NCBI GenBank assembly: GCA_024280115.1
Contig: JAJRQT010000108.1
Coordinates: 1-36,234 of the forward strand
From: Bacteroidota bacterium
Lineage (GTDB): Bacteria; Bacteroidota; Bacteroidia; Cytophagales; Cyclobacteriaceae
Reading direction: 5' to 3'
Length of the DNA stretch: 36,234 bases
In this document: piece after piece, positions 6,929-16,526 of the stretch
How positions within the stretch are numbered: the first letter of the stretch is position 1
Layout of the letters: each line of letters opens with the position of its first letter
Notes under the pieces: model-generated
Databases searched by the model: none
What the model was told of the DNA's origin: nothing
The model's input: only the letters and a program-made list of their open reading frames with translations
Translations under genes and position numbers: made by a program

Positions 6929-7762
6929 ATGAGTCAGTATTTAAAAATAACAATCTCCAGTATTTCTGAACTTCACGAAATTCTGATTGCTGAGTTGGGT
7001 AATATTCAATATGATTCATTCCAGGAAATTGATGGCGCAATTGAAGCATTTGTAAAAAAGGAATTATACGAAGAAGAGCTGCTAAATTCCATACTTAAGA
7101 AATATAATATCTCCTCTAAAATTAAAATTGAAGAGCTGGAAAATATCAATTGGAATGAGGAATGGGAAAAAAACTTTGACCCTGTTTTTGTAGAAGGAAA
7201 GGTACAGATCAGAGCGACATTTCATGAGCCTCAGCCAAATTTTGAATATGATGTCATCATTAACCCCAAAATGTCCTTTGGTACCGGACATCATGAAACA
7301 ACCCACCTAATTGTCGCTGAACAATTGAAGATTAATCATGAATATAGAACCTTTTTAGATGTAGGTACAGGCACGGGAATCCTGGCGATAATGGCCTACA
7401 AGTTAGGATCAGGATATATTTCAGCTACCGATATTGATGACTGGTGTATTGAAAATAGCAGGGAAAATTTTAAGCTTAATCAGGTTTGCGAATATGAGAT
7501 TTTTCAGGGAATGATTGATAAACTTACATTACCCGGATTGTATGATATTATATATGCGAACATCAATAAGAACGTACTGTTGAACGAAATACCATTCTAT
7601 AAATCTTTATTAAATAATCAGGGAATATTGGTGCTAAGTGGCTTTTATACCGAAGATATTGATGATTTAGTGGAGAAAGCACAAAATTCCGGTCTTACAT
7701 ATGTTTATTCAAAGACAAAAAATAACTGGGCAATGTTGCGATTCTCCCTGACAAAAGTATAA
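6929..7762 (+). CDS. prmA: Ribosomal protein L11 methyltransferase
   Basis: The 277-residue protein has the PrmA layout. A small N-terminal domain (about 1-60) should recognise L11. A linker contains the characteristic NPKMSFGTGHHETT. A Rossmann-fold methyltransferase domain has the S-adenosylmethionine-binding motif DVGTGTGILAIMA (about residue 145) and an IYANINKNVL motif corresponding to the catalytic-domain Asn region. It trimethylates L11 on several amino groups in the cytoplasm. It follows the DUF6150 gene by 2 bases, so it is the last gene of the tpiA unit. No terminator is evident after it. Confidence 0.95.
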   Translation: MSQYLKITISSISELHEILIAELGNIQYDSFQEIDGAIEAFVKKELYEEELLNSILKKYNISSKIKIEELENINWNEEWEKNFDPVFVEGKVQIRATFHEPQPNFEYDVIINPKMSFGTGHHETTHLIVAEQLKINHEYRTFLDVGTGTGILAIMAYKLGSGYISATDIDDWCIENSRENFKLNQVCEYEIFQGMIDKLTLPGLYDIIYANINKNVLLNEIPFYKSLLNNQGILVLSGFYTEDIDDLVEKAQNSGLTYVYSKTKNNWAMLRFSLTKV

Positions 7763-7894
7763 TCACTTATCTCAATTTGACGTTAATATCACAGAAAACT
7801 TATCCGGTTGATATTTATCATAATCTGCAATAAAGTAGTATTGCAATAATTGCTAAATTGTCAACTTTCTAAAAACAGGTGTTTTTCATAGCGA

Positions 7895-10800
7895 ATGAAA
7901 AGAGTCTTCAATCTTATTTTATTGATTTTTGTCACTAATATGGCCATAGGTCAGCATGTGACATTAAATGATTCTGTAAATTCCTTTGGTACCCAGGTTG
8001 TTGCTTTTTTAGAAAGGACCAATAATTCAGAGGCTGCAAACATCGGGCAGGATTTCAACGCGCTTTGGCCAAATTCATTTTCTAACAAACAGCAAACAAT
8101 CATCATTGACATCGCTTTACGATTGCAGCAAAGAAAGTATTCCACAATTCCATATCAAAGAGATTTTTTTGGTGTTCTGACGACAGGGGTTAATCTCAGA
8201 GGTCTTTCAGGGAATAAAATGGATAATTTGCTCGATATGCTTTCTCAATCTCTCGACAAAAGTACTGCAAGAAATTTTTCGAGAGAACTGGTAAACCTGA
8301 GGACATTTTTTGACCATGAAGCACTTCATTTCACCAGATACAACAGTCTGTATGTATTGAATGCTGACTATGATTTTGCTTTTATTGATGCGATTTCAGC
8401 ATCAGAGGAAGAAGAAATCGTCGTTGAAACAGCTGATGAAAAAGTAACAGAAGCCGAAGGATGGGGAGATGATACTGAAACCGGTTGGGCTGATGATTCA
8501 GGAGATGGATGGGAAGATTCAGATGCTTCCTGGGAAGAGGACGAAACTGATACATGGACAAATGTTGATGAAGAAGGAGGTGATGAAAATGCCATCCTGA
8601 CTTTTCAGGAAACTGTCCTGGAAATTGATCTCCCGGAAGTAGATGGAGCCGTAATTACATTTTCAAAAGTAGATTTAGTCATAGCTACAAAATATGATTC
8701 TGCAATGTTGGCTGGTACTTCAGGATCATTTATGCTGGATAAATACTTATTTGTCGGCGAGAGAGGAAAATTCGATTGGTCCTCTGCCGGAATGAGTTCG
8801 AATGAAGTATTTGTTAATCTCGAAAAATATAGTTTCAACACACGTAATCCGTATCTCGAAGCCAGCAGTGCAAAGCTTTCTTATGCTGAGAAAATCAATA
8901 AAATACCAGATGGATATTTTGAATTTAAAAGTATTAAGCATGATAGTTTAGAAGATTCACGCTATCCTAAATTTATTTCCTACAAGAACGATATCAGGTT
9001 GAAGAATATCGGGGACGACAACCTCATATTCGTTGGAGGCATTGCCTTGGAAGGCAACAAGCTGATGGGAGCCTCCGCCTATGGATTAGATTCTAAAATG
9101 GAGTATTCTGATGAAAAGGGAAAAAAATTCAAAACCTATTCCAAACTTTTCAATTTCAGGGATTCTGTTATTACCGCCTACAATTCAAAAGTTACCATTT
9201 ATCATGGAAGAGATTCAATAACCCATCCTTCGGTAAAAGCGCGGTTCTACACCAATGAAAAAAGATTTGTAGTTATCAAAGATCAGAATGGATATAGTAT
9301 AAGACCTTTCAGCGCTTCATTTTATAACATGAGCATAGAGGCAGATATGATCAACTGGGATATAAATAGTGATAGCATGAACATATCCATTCTCAATGCT
9401 AAAAGTATGCTTCCTGCTTATTTTATATCCAGCGAATACTACGATTTTGAAGAGATAAAGGAGCTTTCCGGAGTTTATAATTTTAATCCACTCCTAGTGG
9501 TTTATAGCTATGGAGCCAAAAGAAAAACCCGTGAGTTTTATGTAAGTGATCTTATTGATGATCTCAAATTGAATGAAAAAGCAGTAAGAGGCGCCATGCA
9601 ACATCTCATGTACCTCGATTTTATTGAATATGAGGATATTGGTGGAAGAATTTATTTAAAAGACAAAGCCATTCATTTTATAAGGTCAAAAAATAATAAG
9701 AAAGATTATGATGATCTTCTTATCCCATCGCTATCTACCAACAAACCAAATGCTACCCTTCATCTAGATACTGAAGAATTGACAGTTAGGGGTATCGATA
9801 AATTTTTCATCAGTGAAATATTGGATGTTTATATTTATCCAAAAAACAAAGAAATACAATTACTTAAGAACCGGGATTTTAAATTTGATGGCCAACTGTT
9901 CGCGGGAAACTTTGAATTTGCCGGAAGGAATTTCACTTTCCGCTACGATAGTTTTATGGTGGATCTTAAAAAAATTGACTCGGTAAAATTTTATATTGAT
10001 GGTGAAGGATTGTATGATAAAAAACTGGTAGACAATAAACTGGTTTCTCTTGAACTTCACGAAAATGGATCTGATGATGATTCAGATAAAAGCACTACCG
10101 GCACGCTTTATATCAACAACCCGAAAAACAAATCTGGCAAGAAAATATTTCCTCAATATCCTATTTTCAATGCGGCAAGAGGAGCAATTGTCTATTTTGA
10201 CACCGACGAAACACTGGGTGGGGCATATGATAAATCAGTATATTTTATTGTACCGCCATTTGGTATTGATAGCTTGAGTAGTAGCGATCCTGCTACAATT
10301 GGCTTCGATGGAACCTTTGTAACAGGAGGAATATTGCCGGAGTTTAAAGAAAAGTTAAAAATCATGCCTGACAATTCCTTGGGATTTGAGCACATAATTC
10401 CACAGGATGGTTTTGAATTGTACGGAGGTTCTGGTAAAATTTATCATAGCGTGCAGCTCGATAAAAATGGTTTGGTTGGTTCCGGGAGCATTGATTATCT
10501 GACAAGTTCTTCAAATTCAGATAAATATGTTTTCTATCTAGATTCAATGGTGGCGGAAGGCACTAACTTTAAACTGAATGAAGGTGATCTTAATGGAATT
10601 TCTTACCCTGATATTTATACTGATAATTTTAAAATGAAATGGATGCCAAAAGATGATCATATGATTGTAAGAAATCAATTGGATAGCTTTCAATTATATA
10701 ACAATTCGGCAACGCTTAATGGATTTATAGATTTAACCACGACTGGAGTAAATGGTGGAGGCGTTATGACTACCAGGGGATTTGAGACAGAATCCGAAGA

Positions 10801-12940
10801 ATTTTGGTTTTCGGAAACTACTTTAATGGCAAAACATTCTTCTTTTAAATTAGCATCTGATAATCCTGAAAAACCCTTGCTTATGGGAGATGATATTCGA
10901 CTGGATTTTGACTTCAATCGTAACCTGGCAGATATCAGCCCTGAAATTGAAGGTATGGCAGCAATTGATTTTCCTTATGCTCAGATTAAGACCTCCATCT
11001 CAAATGCGCAATGGAATTTACAGGAACAAAAGGTTTATATGACGAAACCCCCGGATGTAGATATTGAGCACTCATATTTCTACGCTACCCGTGAAGAACT
11101 GGATTCACTGGCGTTTAATGCCGAATCCGCAGAATATGACCTTCAAACAAATGAATTGAAAGTTTCCGGAATTCCGTATATCATTGTTGCAGATGCAATG
11201 ATTACGCCTGAAAACAATGAAGTGCTCATATTGGAGAACGCCCAAATTGGTGAGCTTTATAATACCACAATTGTTATTGATACACTGAATGAGTACCACA
11301 GACTAATTAATGGAACTATTCAAATTCATTCAAGAAAAGATTTTTCCGGTGATGCCACTTATGAATTCGTAAATGCAATCAAAGATACCTCCAATATCAA
11401 ATTTGGAATATTTGAATTGTGGAAAGACCCTGAAGTAAAGGACTCAAAATTACAAACTGTAGCAAGCGGAATCATCAATAATGAAAATAAACTAAAAATA
11501 TCAGACGGGTTATATTATAAAGGAGATGTGACCATGTACGCTAGAAATAGGGCCCTGGAATTAGAAGGATTCGTTCAGTTTGATTTGAAGTCGAGGGAGG
11601 ACTATGATACCTGGATACGGTACTCAAGCATGGATGAAGAAACTCAGGATGTAACCTTCGATTTTAATCAGGCCATTACTGAAGGTGGCAAAAGGCTGAA
11701 TGCCGGAATACATTATGGGAGTCTGAATGATGAACTTTATGCAACATTTGCTGAAGGAAAACATATAGATTCTGATGAAGATTTTTTTAAACCCAATGGC
11801 ATCATGCATTTTGATTCTGAAAAAGGCATGTTTATGATTGAAGATACAGCCAAAACGAATGGAAGTAAATACAGTGGAAAGGTATTTGGCTATAATGATG
11901 CTACAGGAGCAATTGAGTTTGAAGGGCCCGTTACTTTTGTGGAAAATAGCGAAGACGCGATGCTTACTGCTTCCGGCATCGGTAGTGGAAACATCAACGA
12001 TGGAAAATTTAGGATCAATTCATTATTAAAATTTGATTATAAATTACCTGCACCGGCACTCAATGCTATGGCGGCTGATTTGTTTGAGGTTATCGAAAAT
12101 TTTGGAGCTCCTGAAGCGGAAAATGATCCCGATGCATTTTTATATAAGGTTTCCGAATTTATTGGAGAAAGAGCAACTATTGAATATGATAAACGCAACC
12201 AGGAAGAATATTTGCCTATAGCTTCATTCACGTCTAAAATGGTTGGTAGTCTTGTATTTTCAAAAGTGGATATGGAGTGGTCACCGGACCACCATGCCTG
12301 GTATAGTGTCAATAAAGTTGGACTATCGAATATTCTACGATCAGATATCAACGCATCGATCGATGGATTTATAGAATTAAAAAGGTCTGCTGACCGTGGA
12401 ACAATTATGAATATATTCATCCAGGTATCGTCAGATTGTTGGTACTTTTTTGGATTTGAAGACAATAAATTGATAATTTATTCTTCAAATAATGAGTTTG
12501 TTGACATTATTATCTCAAAAAGCAATGTCAGTAAAGCAGGCTTTGGTGAATATATTTTTACAGATGCTGACCGTACCGATGTATTGAAATTTGTTGACCG
12601 GTTTAGGCTTGATTACTTAGGTATTAATGAACCTTACGAAATAAGAGTTCCGGTGGAAGAAGTCACAGAGATCCAGGATTTCCTTGAAATTCCTGAAGAC
12701 AATACTGAAGATGGTGATACTTTGCCGGTAGAAATAGAAGATAATACAGAAGATGTTGATTCTGTTCCTTTAGAAATAGAAGATAATACTGAAGAAAGTT
12801 TAACTGAGAAAACTCAACCGGAAGAGACTCAACCAACGGAAGTTAAACCTGAAGAGGCACAAACAGAAGAGGATCTTCTTAAACCAGAAAAAGTAACTGA
12901 AAAAGAAGCAGAGGAAGAAGACGATGACGAAGGATTCTAA
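7895..12940 (+). CDS. Very large exported acidic protein of unknown function (1681 residues)
   Basis: I do not recognise the family. A signal peptide (residues 1-19, ending MAIGQ) is followed by a helical region to about 160. Residues about 165-232 form an extremely acidic tract studded with tryptophans (EGWGDD, TGWADD, DGWEDS, ASWEED). The long remainder is mostly predicted beta strand, with repeated 'Gly-x-(hydrophobic)' turns such as those of solenoid or beta-jellyroll envelope proteins. One compact segment, about residues 535-600 (TREFYVSDLIDDLKLNEKAV through GGRIYLKDK), reads like a winged-helix fold, which is unexpected in an exported protein. The C-terminal 80 residues are acidic low-complexity with a 14-residue repeat. 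I see no lipobox, membrane span or sorting domain. It is transcribed alone from about 130 bases of upstream DNA and ends at a strong terminator. A periplasmic or outer-membrane scaffold is possible but unproven. Confidence 0.9.
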   Translation: MKRVFNLILLIFVTNMAIGQHVTLNDSVNSFGTQVVAFLERTNNSEAANIGQDFNALWPNSFSNKQQTIIIDIALRLQQRKYSTIPYQRDFFGVLTTGVNLRGLSGNKMDNLLDMLSQSLDKSTARNFSRELVNLRTFFDHEALHFTRYNSLYVLNADYDFAFIDAISASEEEEIVVETADEKVTEAEGWGDDTETGWADDSGDGWEDSDASWEEDETDTWTNVDEEGGDENAILTFQETVLEIDLPEVDGAVITFSKVDLVIATKYDSAMLAGTSGSFMLDKYLFVGERGKFDWSSAGMSSNEVFVNLEKYSFNTRNPYLEASSAKLSYAEKINKIPDGYFEFKSIKHDSLEDSRYPKFISYKNDIRLKNIGDDNLIFVGGIALEGNKLMGASAYGLDSKMEYSDEKGKKFKTYSKLFNFRDSVITAYNSKVTIYHGRDSITHPSVKARFYTNEKRFVVIKDQNGYSIRPFSASFYNMSIEADMINWDINSDSMNISILNAKSMLPAYFISSEYYDFEEIKELSGVYNFNPLLVVYSYGAKRKTREFYVSDLIDDLKLNEKAVRGAMQHLMYLDFIEYEDIGGRIYLKDKAIHFIRSKNNKKDYDDLLIPSLSTNKPNATLHLDTEELTVRGIDKFFISEILDVYIYPKNKEIQLLKNRDFKFDGQLFAGNFEFAGRNFTFRYDSFMVDLKKIDSVKFYIDGEGLYDKKLVDNKLVSLELHENGSDDDSDKSTTGTLYINNPKNKSGKKIFPQYPIFNAARGAIVYFDTDETLGGAYDKSVYFIVPPFGIDSLSSSDPATIGFDGTFVTGGILPEFKEKLKIMPDNSLGFEHIIPQDGFELYGGSGKIYHSVQLDKNGLVGSGSIDYLTSSSNSDKYVFYLDSMVAEGTNFKLNEGDLNGISYPDIYTDNFKMKWMPKDDHMIVRNQLDSFQLYNNSATLNGFIDLTTTGVNGGGVMTTRGFETESEEFWFSETTLMAKHSSFKLASDNPEKPLLMGDDIRLDFDFNRNLADISPEIEGMAAIDFPYAQIKTSISNAQWNLQEQKVYMTKPPDVDIEHSYFYATREELDSLAFNAESAEYDLQTNELKVSGIPYIIVADAMITPENNEVLILENAQIGELYNTTIVIDTLNEYHRLINGTIQIHSRKDFSGDATYEFVNAIKDTSNIKFGIFELWKDPEVKDSKLQTVASGIINNENKLKISDGLYYKGDVTMYARNRALELEGFVQFDLKSREDYDTWIRYSSMDEETQDVTFDFNQAITEGGKRLNAGIHYGSLNDELYATFAEGKHIDSDEDFFKPNGIMHFDSEKGMFMIEDTAKTNGSKYSGKVFGYNDATGAIEFEGPVTFVENSEDAMLTASGIGSGNINDGKFRINSLLKFDYKLPAPALNAMAADLFEVIENFGAPEAENDPDAFLYKVSEFIGERATIEYDKRNQEEYLPIASFTSKMVGSLVFSKVDMEWSPDHHAWYSVNKVGLSNILRSDINASIDGFIELKRSADRGTIMNIFIQVSSDCWYFFGFEDNKLIIYSSNNEFVDIIISKSNVSKAGFGEYIFTDADRTDVLKFVDRFRLDYLGINEPYEIRVPVEEVTEIQDFLEIPEDNTEDGDTLPVEIEDNTEDVDSVPLEIEDNTEESLTEKTQPEETQPTEVKPEEAQTEEDLLKPEKVTEKEAEEEDDDEGF
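12695..12796 (+). repeat. 42-base in-frame repeat near the end of the 1681-residue protein gene
   Basis: Two full units and one partial unit encode EDNTEDGDTLPVEI, EDNTEDVDSVPLEI and EDNTEESL (from residue 1601). The DNA copies differ at synonymous positions, so the repeat is not very recent. Confidence 0.7.
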
Positions 12941-12948
12941 ATAAAACG

Positions 12949-12979
12949 AAAAAAGCCCAAATCAATTGGGCTTTTAATT
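12949..12979. terminator. Bidirectional intrinsic terminator between convergent genes
   Basis: AAAAGCCCAA (12951-12960) pairs perfectly with TTGGGCTTTT (12966-12975) around a 5-base loop. T-rich sequence follows on both strands. It lies 10 bases after the stop of the 1681-residue gene and about 20 bases past the end of the minus-strand OmpA-family gene, so it serves both. Confidence 0.9.
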
Positions 12980-12998
12980 TTGATCAATTCTTGAATTA

Positions 12999-15062
12999 TT
13001 ATTCTACAATAGAAAATTCCACTCTCCTGTTTTTACTTCTTCCTTCACGAGTATCATTAGTAGCAATTGGTTTATGGAATCCATATCCTTCAATCTTAAA
13101 CCTTGACTTAGCCAATCCGCTCTTTACGAAATATTGTTGAACAGACTTTGCTCTTCGTTTCGATAAACCCAAATTAAAATCATCCGGACCCGTACTGTCA
13201 GTGTGTCCTGCGATGATTAATTTAATAGCTGGTTTTTCATTCAATAATGCTGTTATCTTATCTAGCATCGGGTGCGCTGATTCGTTAATGAAATCAGAAG
13301 CAAAATCAAATAATACAGAGCTGTCTAATATTAATTTAGTTTCATCTCCGGCTATAAAATCGTCAACTTTCTTTTCGGCAATTACAACTGCAGCCGGAAC
13401 TTCTACTCCTTTAGTTAAGTAAATATTTCTCTCTATTTCTTTATAGTCTTCTTCATCCAATAAATTTATTTGGTCAGTTTTGCTGAGGAATCCTTCGGCT
13501 TCTGCTTTATAATTATATGAAGATCCTACGGGTAGCAGTATTTCATATTCACCTGTGCCGGAATCTGACATAGTGAATCCTACTTCAGAGTTTTCAGGTA
13601 ATAGATTATATGAAATTTTTGCTAAAACCGGTTGGCTTGTTGCCTCATCAAATACCTTTCCTGACACACTTACAACAGGTGAAGGTTGGTAGAATATTGG
13701 CATGCCTATTCTATAAATATCACCACTATTCTCACCTTCTGACTTCGAGTAATATGCATATTGGCCCGAAGGAGGAATATTAAAAAATACATCGTCTCCA
13801 ATAGAATTTATATCAGGTCCCAAATTTTCCGGTTCAGTCCAATTGGTCCACGTTTCATCTAATCTACGACTGATATAAATATCATTCCCGCCATAACCGG
13901 TATAACCTTTTGATGAGAAATATAGTGTTTCATTATCCGGAGCGAGATATGGTGATGACTCCATATGAGCTGTATTGATATCATTTCCAAGGTTTAGCGG
14001 TTCAGTCCACTTATCGTTTCCTTGAAGAAAGCTCACATAAAGATCTTTACCTCCATAGGCATCATATCGATCTATTGCCATGATGAGGACTTTTCTGTTA
14101 TTTGCCAAAAAGTAATTTCCATCCGTGCTTTCTATAAATGCATTAATGATTTTCAATGGTTTCGGTTCGCTCCATCCTTCACTTGTCTTTGTGGATATAG
14201 AAACTCCGGGGCTCATTTTTTTGCTGCCTTTATATTCATTGCCCAACAATACAGTCATCGCATTGCCATCAGGTGTAATGGAACTTATATAATTTGGCCC
14301 TTTGTTATTAAGCGGAGCTCCTATATTAATTGATTTTTCCCATTTACCTGTAGTACTATTCAATTCAGAATACCAAATATCATTTTCATCGTCTTCTCCG
14401 CCGACGTTCTCCGGGTGATTGGCCCTGCTGTAATACAGCGTTTTTCCATCAGGGGCAATCAATGGCCTGGTTTCATTATACTGACTGTTCACATTGTCAC
14501 TTAACTTGACGACGGGAATATCTTCTTTAAGATATTGAGGCTCTTCTACTACTATTTCTACAGGCTTTCGGGAGTTTGAGATTCCAATTGCATCAATTGC
14601 TGAATATCCGGGTACTTTTTTTCCGTCAATGATTATTCTTAATGATTCAACCTTGTATTCAGTTTTGTCAATATTCACACTTAAAAGCCTGGATTTTAAA
14701 TCTATAGGTCTTGGTTCAAAAGTGTGAACTAAATATTCCTTTCCGCTTTCATCAAATAAATAAATTTCATAGACCGCACTCGGATTATAGGACTCAACGA
14801 TCACAATCTGCTCTACACGTATGGCTTTATCAAAAGCTACAGAAATAAATTCCAAGCTATTGGGTTTGGCAGGCATCCAGGCATTTGGATTATCACCACC
14901 CTGAGGCATTGCGTTTGGTTTGCCAATTACCTGTTCAACTGAATATTCATAAGCAGAAAATTCTGATGAAAAATCAAGAACCTCTGTAGCCCAATAAACT
15001 CTTTGCGAATATGAGCTAAAAGATATTAAAACCATTAAAATTAAAATTAATCTCTTTTGCAT
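12999..15062 (-). CDS. OmpA-family outer-membrane-associated protein with beta-propeller (PD40) and CRD domains
   Basis: The 687 residues comprise a signal peptide (1-19) and a discoidin-like beta-sandwich with no TPRs (about 20-165). PD40 propeller blades at about 195-450 show IAPDGKTLYYSR, SITPDGNAM, LAPDNETLYFSSKG and GGNDIYIS. A carboxypeptidase-regulatory-like domain follows at about 465-545, then an OmpA C-terminal peptidoglycan-binding domain at about 575-687, with GHTDSTG and SKNRRVEF holding the usual Asp and Arg diaminopimelate-binding residues. PD40-CRD-OmpA order is that of type IX secretion protein PorE, but PorE has N-terminal TPRs, so this is a relative rather than a sure orthologue. 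It probably anchors an envelope complex to the cell wall. It lies 38 bases after the shorter OmpA gene and is probably in one operon with it. Confidence 0.88.
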   Translation of the reverse strand: MQKRLILILMVLISFSSYSQRVYWATEVLDFSSEFSAYEYSVEQVIGKPNAMPQGGDNPNAWMPAKPNSLEFISVAFDKAIRVEQIVIVESYNPSAVYEIYLFDESGKEYLVHTFEPRPIDLKSRLLSVNIDKTEYKVESLRIIIDGKKVPGYSAIDAIGISNSRKPVEIVVEEPQYLKEDIPVVKLSDNVNSQYNETRPLIAPDGKTLYYSRANHPENVGGEDDENDIWYSELNSTTGKWEKSINIGAPLNNKGPNYISSITPDGNAMTVLLGNEYKGSKKMSPGVSISTKTSEGWSEPKPLKIINAFIESTDGNYFLANNRKVLIMAIDRYDAYGGKDLYVSFLQGNDKWTEPLNLGNDINTAHMESSPYLAPDNETLYFSSKGYTGYGGNDIYISRRLDETWTNWTEPENLGPDINSIGDDVFFNIPPSGQYAYYSKSEGENSGDIYRIGMPIFYQPSPVVSVSGKVFDEATSQPVLAKISYNLLPENSEVGFTMSDSGTGEYEILLPVGSSYNYKAEAEGFLSKTDQINLLDEEDYKEIERNIYLTKGVEVPAAVVIAEKKVDDFIAGDETKLILDSSVLFDFASDFINESAHPMLDKITALLNEKPAIKLIIAGHTDSTGPDDFNLGLSKRRAKSVQQYFVKSGLAKSRFKIEGYGFHKPIATNDTREGRSKNRRVEFSIVE

Positions 15063-15100
15063 GTTGTGTGTTTTTCTTAGGTTAACCTTGAGTATATGAC

Positions 15101-15853
15101 TTATTCTATTCTTAAAATCCGAACTTCAACTCTTCGGTTTAATTCGGAAGCTTCAAGTGTTTCTTCTTTAATTATCGGCCTGGTCCCTCCATAAGCTTTT
15201 GTTTTTATACGCCGGGTATTAATGCCTTTTTCTACCAAATAATTTTTTACTGCATCAACTCGCTCTTGTGATAATACCATATTAGTCCTTCTGCCCCCCC
15301 TGTAATCTGTATGTCCCTCAAGTTGAATTTGCATTTGAGGTCGCTGTTCCAATAATATGACGAGCTGATTCAATTCGCCAAATGATTCAGGAGTAATGTA
15401 AGATTTCCCAAGTTCAAATATTAGTTTATTTAACCTTATAACTTGATTTTTTTTGACTTCCGGTCTTAAATAGTAGTCACATTTTACTTCTCGATTTACT
15501 GCAAGCTGAGCAGGATCGATGTTGTGGTAATATAATTTGTGCTTATCAGATCTTATATTTACCCTGTAATTCTTGTTTATATTGATATAATACTCATAAT
15601 AACCCGTAGAATCGTTTGTTGTTATAATACCTACTTCACTCCCATGTGGTAAACTCGCAATAATTAACTTTGCATATAGTGGAATCTTGGCTGGTGACTG
15701 GCTAATTGTGTCATAAATGTAGCCGTACATCTTAATGATGCTATCTTGTTCTGCGATTATTTTGCTATACACATTTCCATTAAATGAAAAGAGGACAATA
15801 AAAAATATTAATATGGTAAATAGTCTAAATTTGAATTGCCTGGAAAAAGTCAT
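15101..15853 (-). CDS. Short CRD-OmpA periplasmic protein
   Basis: The 250-residue protein has a hydrophobic export signal (about residues 10-30), a carboxypeptidase-regulatory-like beta domain (about 38-115) and an OmpA-like peptidoglycan-binding domain (about 138-250). The latter has GHTDYRGG, AYGGTRPI and LNRRVEVRIL, including the Asp and Arg that bind diaminopimelate. Its two domains match the last 220 residues of the downstream protein: LPHGSEVGIITTNDSTGYYE here corresponds to LPENSEVGFTMSDSGTGEYE there. It therefore looks like a duplicated version without the propeller. It is first in the minus-strand pair and is divergent from the RNA-ligase-like gene. It should bind peptidoglycan in the periplasm; any partner is unknown. 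Confidence 0.88.
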   Translation of the reverse strand: MTFSRQFKFRLFTILIFFIVLFSFNGNVYSKIIAEQDSIIKMYGYIYDTISQSPAKIPLYAKLIIASLPHGSEVGIITTNDSTGYYEYYININKNYRVNIRSDKHKLYYHNIDPAQLAVNREVKCDYYLRPEVKKNQVIRLNKLIFELGKSYITPESFGELNQLVILLEQRPQMQIQLEGHTDYRGGRRTNMVLSQERVDAVKNYLVEKGINTRRIKTKAYGGTRPIIKEETLEASELNRRVEVRILRIE

Positions 15854-15978
15854 ATGCTTAAAAAACTATTTAATTTTTATATTCATAAAAATATAAATAA
15901 ATATATAAAAATTAGTGGAATTTTAATGCTAATGTGTTTGATTCATTTATATGAGGTGAAAAAATTTCGTGAGTTAGC

Positions 15979-16521
15979 ATGAGAGATGTATCGTTATATT
16001 TTATTGCGGTTGTTCCTACAGAAAAATTAAAACGGCAAGTAACAAAATTGAAAAATATTTTTGCCGAACAATTCCTTTCCCGACACGCTCTAAATTCACC
16101 TCCACATATTACGCTTATTCCCCCTTTTAAATTAGACCTGGAATTGGAGAAGGACTTAAGCAAAGAGCTTTGTGATTTTAACCGGGGCAAGGAGCCATTC
16201 AATGTGATTATTGATGGCTTTGGAGCATTTCAGCCACATGTTATTTATTTAAATGTACTTGAAAACAAATTATTTAATGTGTTTCAGAAGAAGTTGAGCG
16301 ATCATTTGTATAACCGTTTATTAATAGGTAAAAAAAGGAAGAACTTTTTTGTTCCTCACATGACCGTTGCTTTCAGAGATCTGAAAGCACCTTTGTTTTA
16401 TAAAGCATGGAGAAAATACAAAAATGAAAAGTTCCGGGCTTCAATTGAAGTGAACAGCATTTTTCTATTGCGGCACAGTGGTAAAATCTGGAATATTGTT
16501 TCGGAATATTCTTTTAGTTAA
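15979..16521 (+). CDS. 2'-5' RNA ligase / 2H phosphoesterase family protein
   Basis: This 180-residue cytoplasmic protein has the two HxT/S motifs that define the 2H phosphoesterase fold: PPHITLIPPF (His43, Thr45) and VPHMTVAFRD (His127, Thr129). Both face the active site in LigT/ThpR proteins, which hydrolyse or form 2'-5' or 2',3'-cyclic phosphodiester bonds in RNA. The natural substrate of most bacterial members is not known. Its stop lies only 5 bases from the end of the convergent DUF6702 gene, with no hairpin between them. Confidence 0.88.
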   Translation: MRDVSLYFIAVVPTEKLKRQVTKLKNIFAEQFLSRHALNSPPHITLIPPFKLDLELEKDLSKELCDFNRGKEPFNVIIDGFGAFQPHVIYLNVLENKLFNVFQKKLSDHLYNRLLIGKKRKNFFVPHMTVAFRDLKAPLFYKAWRKYKNEKFRASIEVNSIFLLRHSGKIWNIVSEYSFS

Positions 16522-16526
16522 AAACA

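Noticed and set aside
6673..6969. 98-codon plus-strand frame overlapping the DUF6150 gene and the prmA start
   Set aside because: The alternative frame (start 6570) has a signal peptide and the DUF6150 repeats, and ends 2 bases before prmA; the overlapping frame has neither.
7763..7894. TAAATTG near 7853 as promoter of the 1681-residue gene
   Set aside because: It lacks one T of TAnnTTTG and the nearest TTG upstream is only about 10 bases away, too close for a -33 box.
12037..12465. 142-codon open frame on the minus strand inside the 1681-residue gene
   Set aside because: It lies wholly opposite a long, uninterrupted exported-protein frame, has no recognisable motif or own promoter, and looks like a shadow of AT-rich coding DNA.
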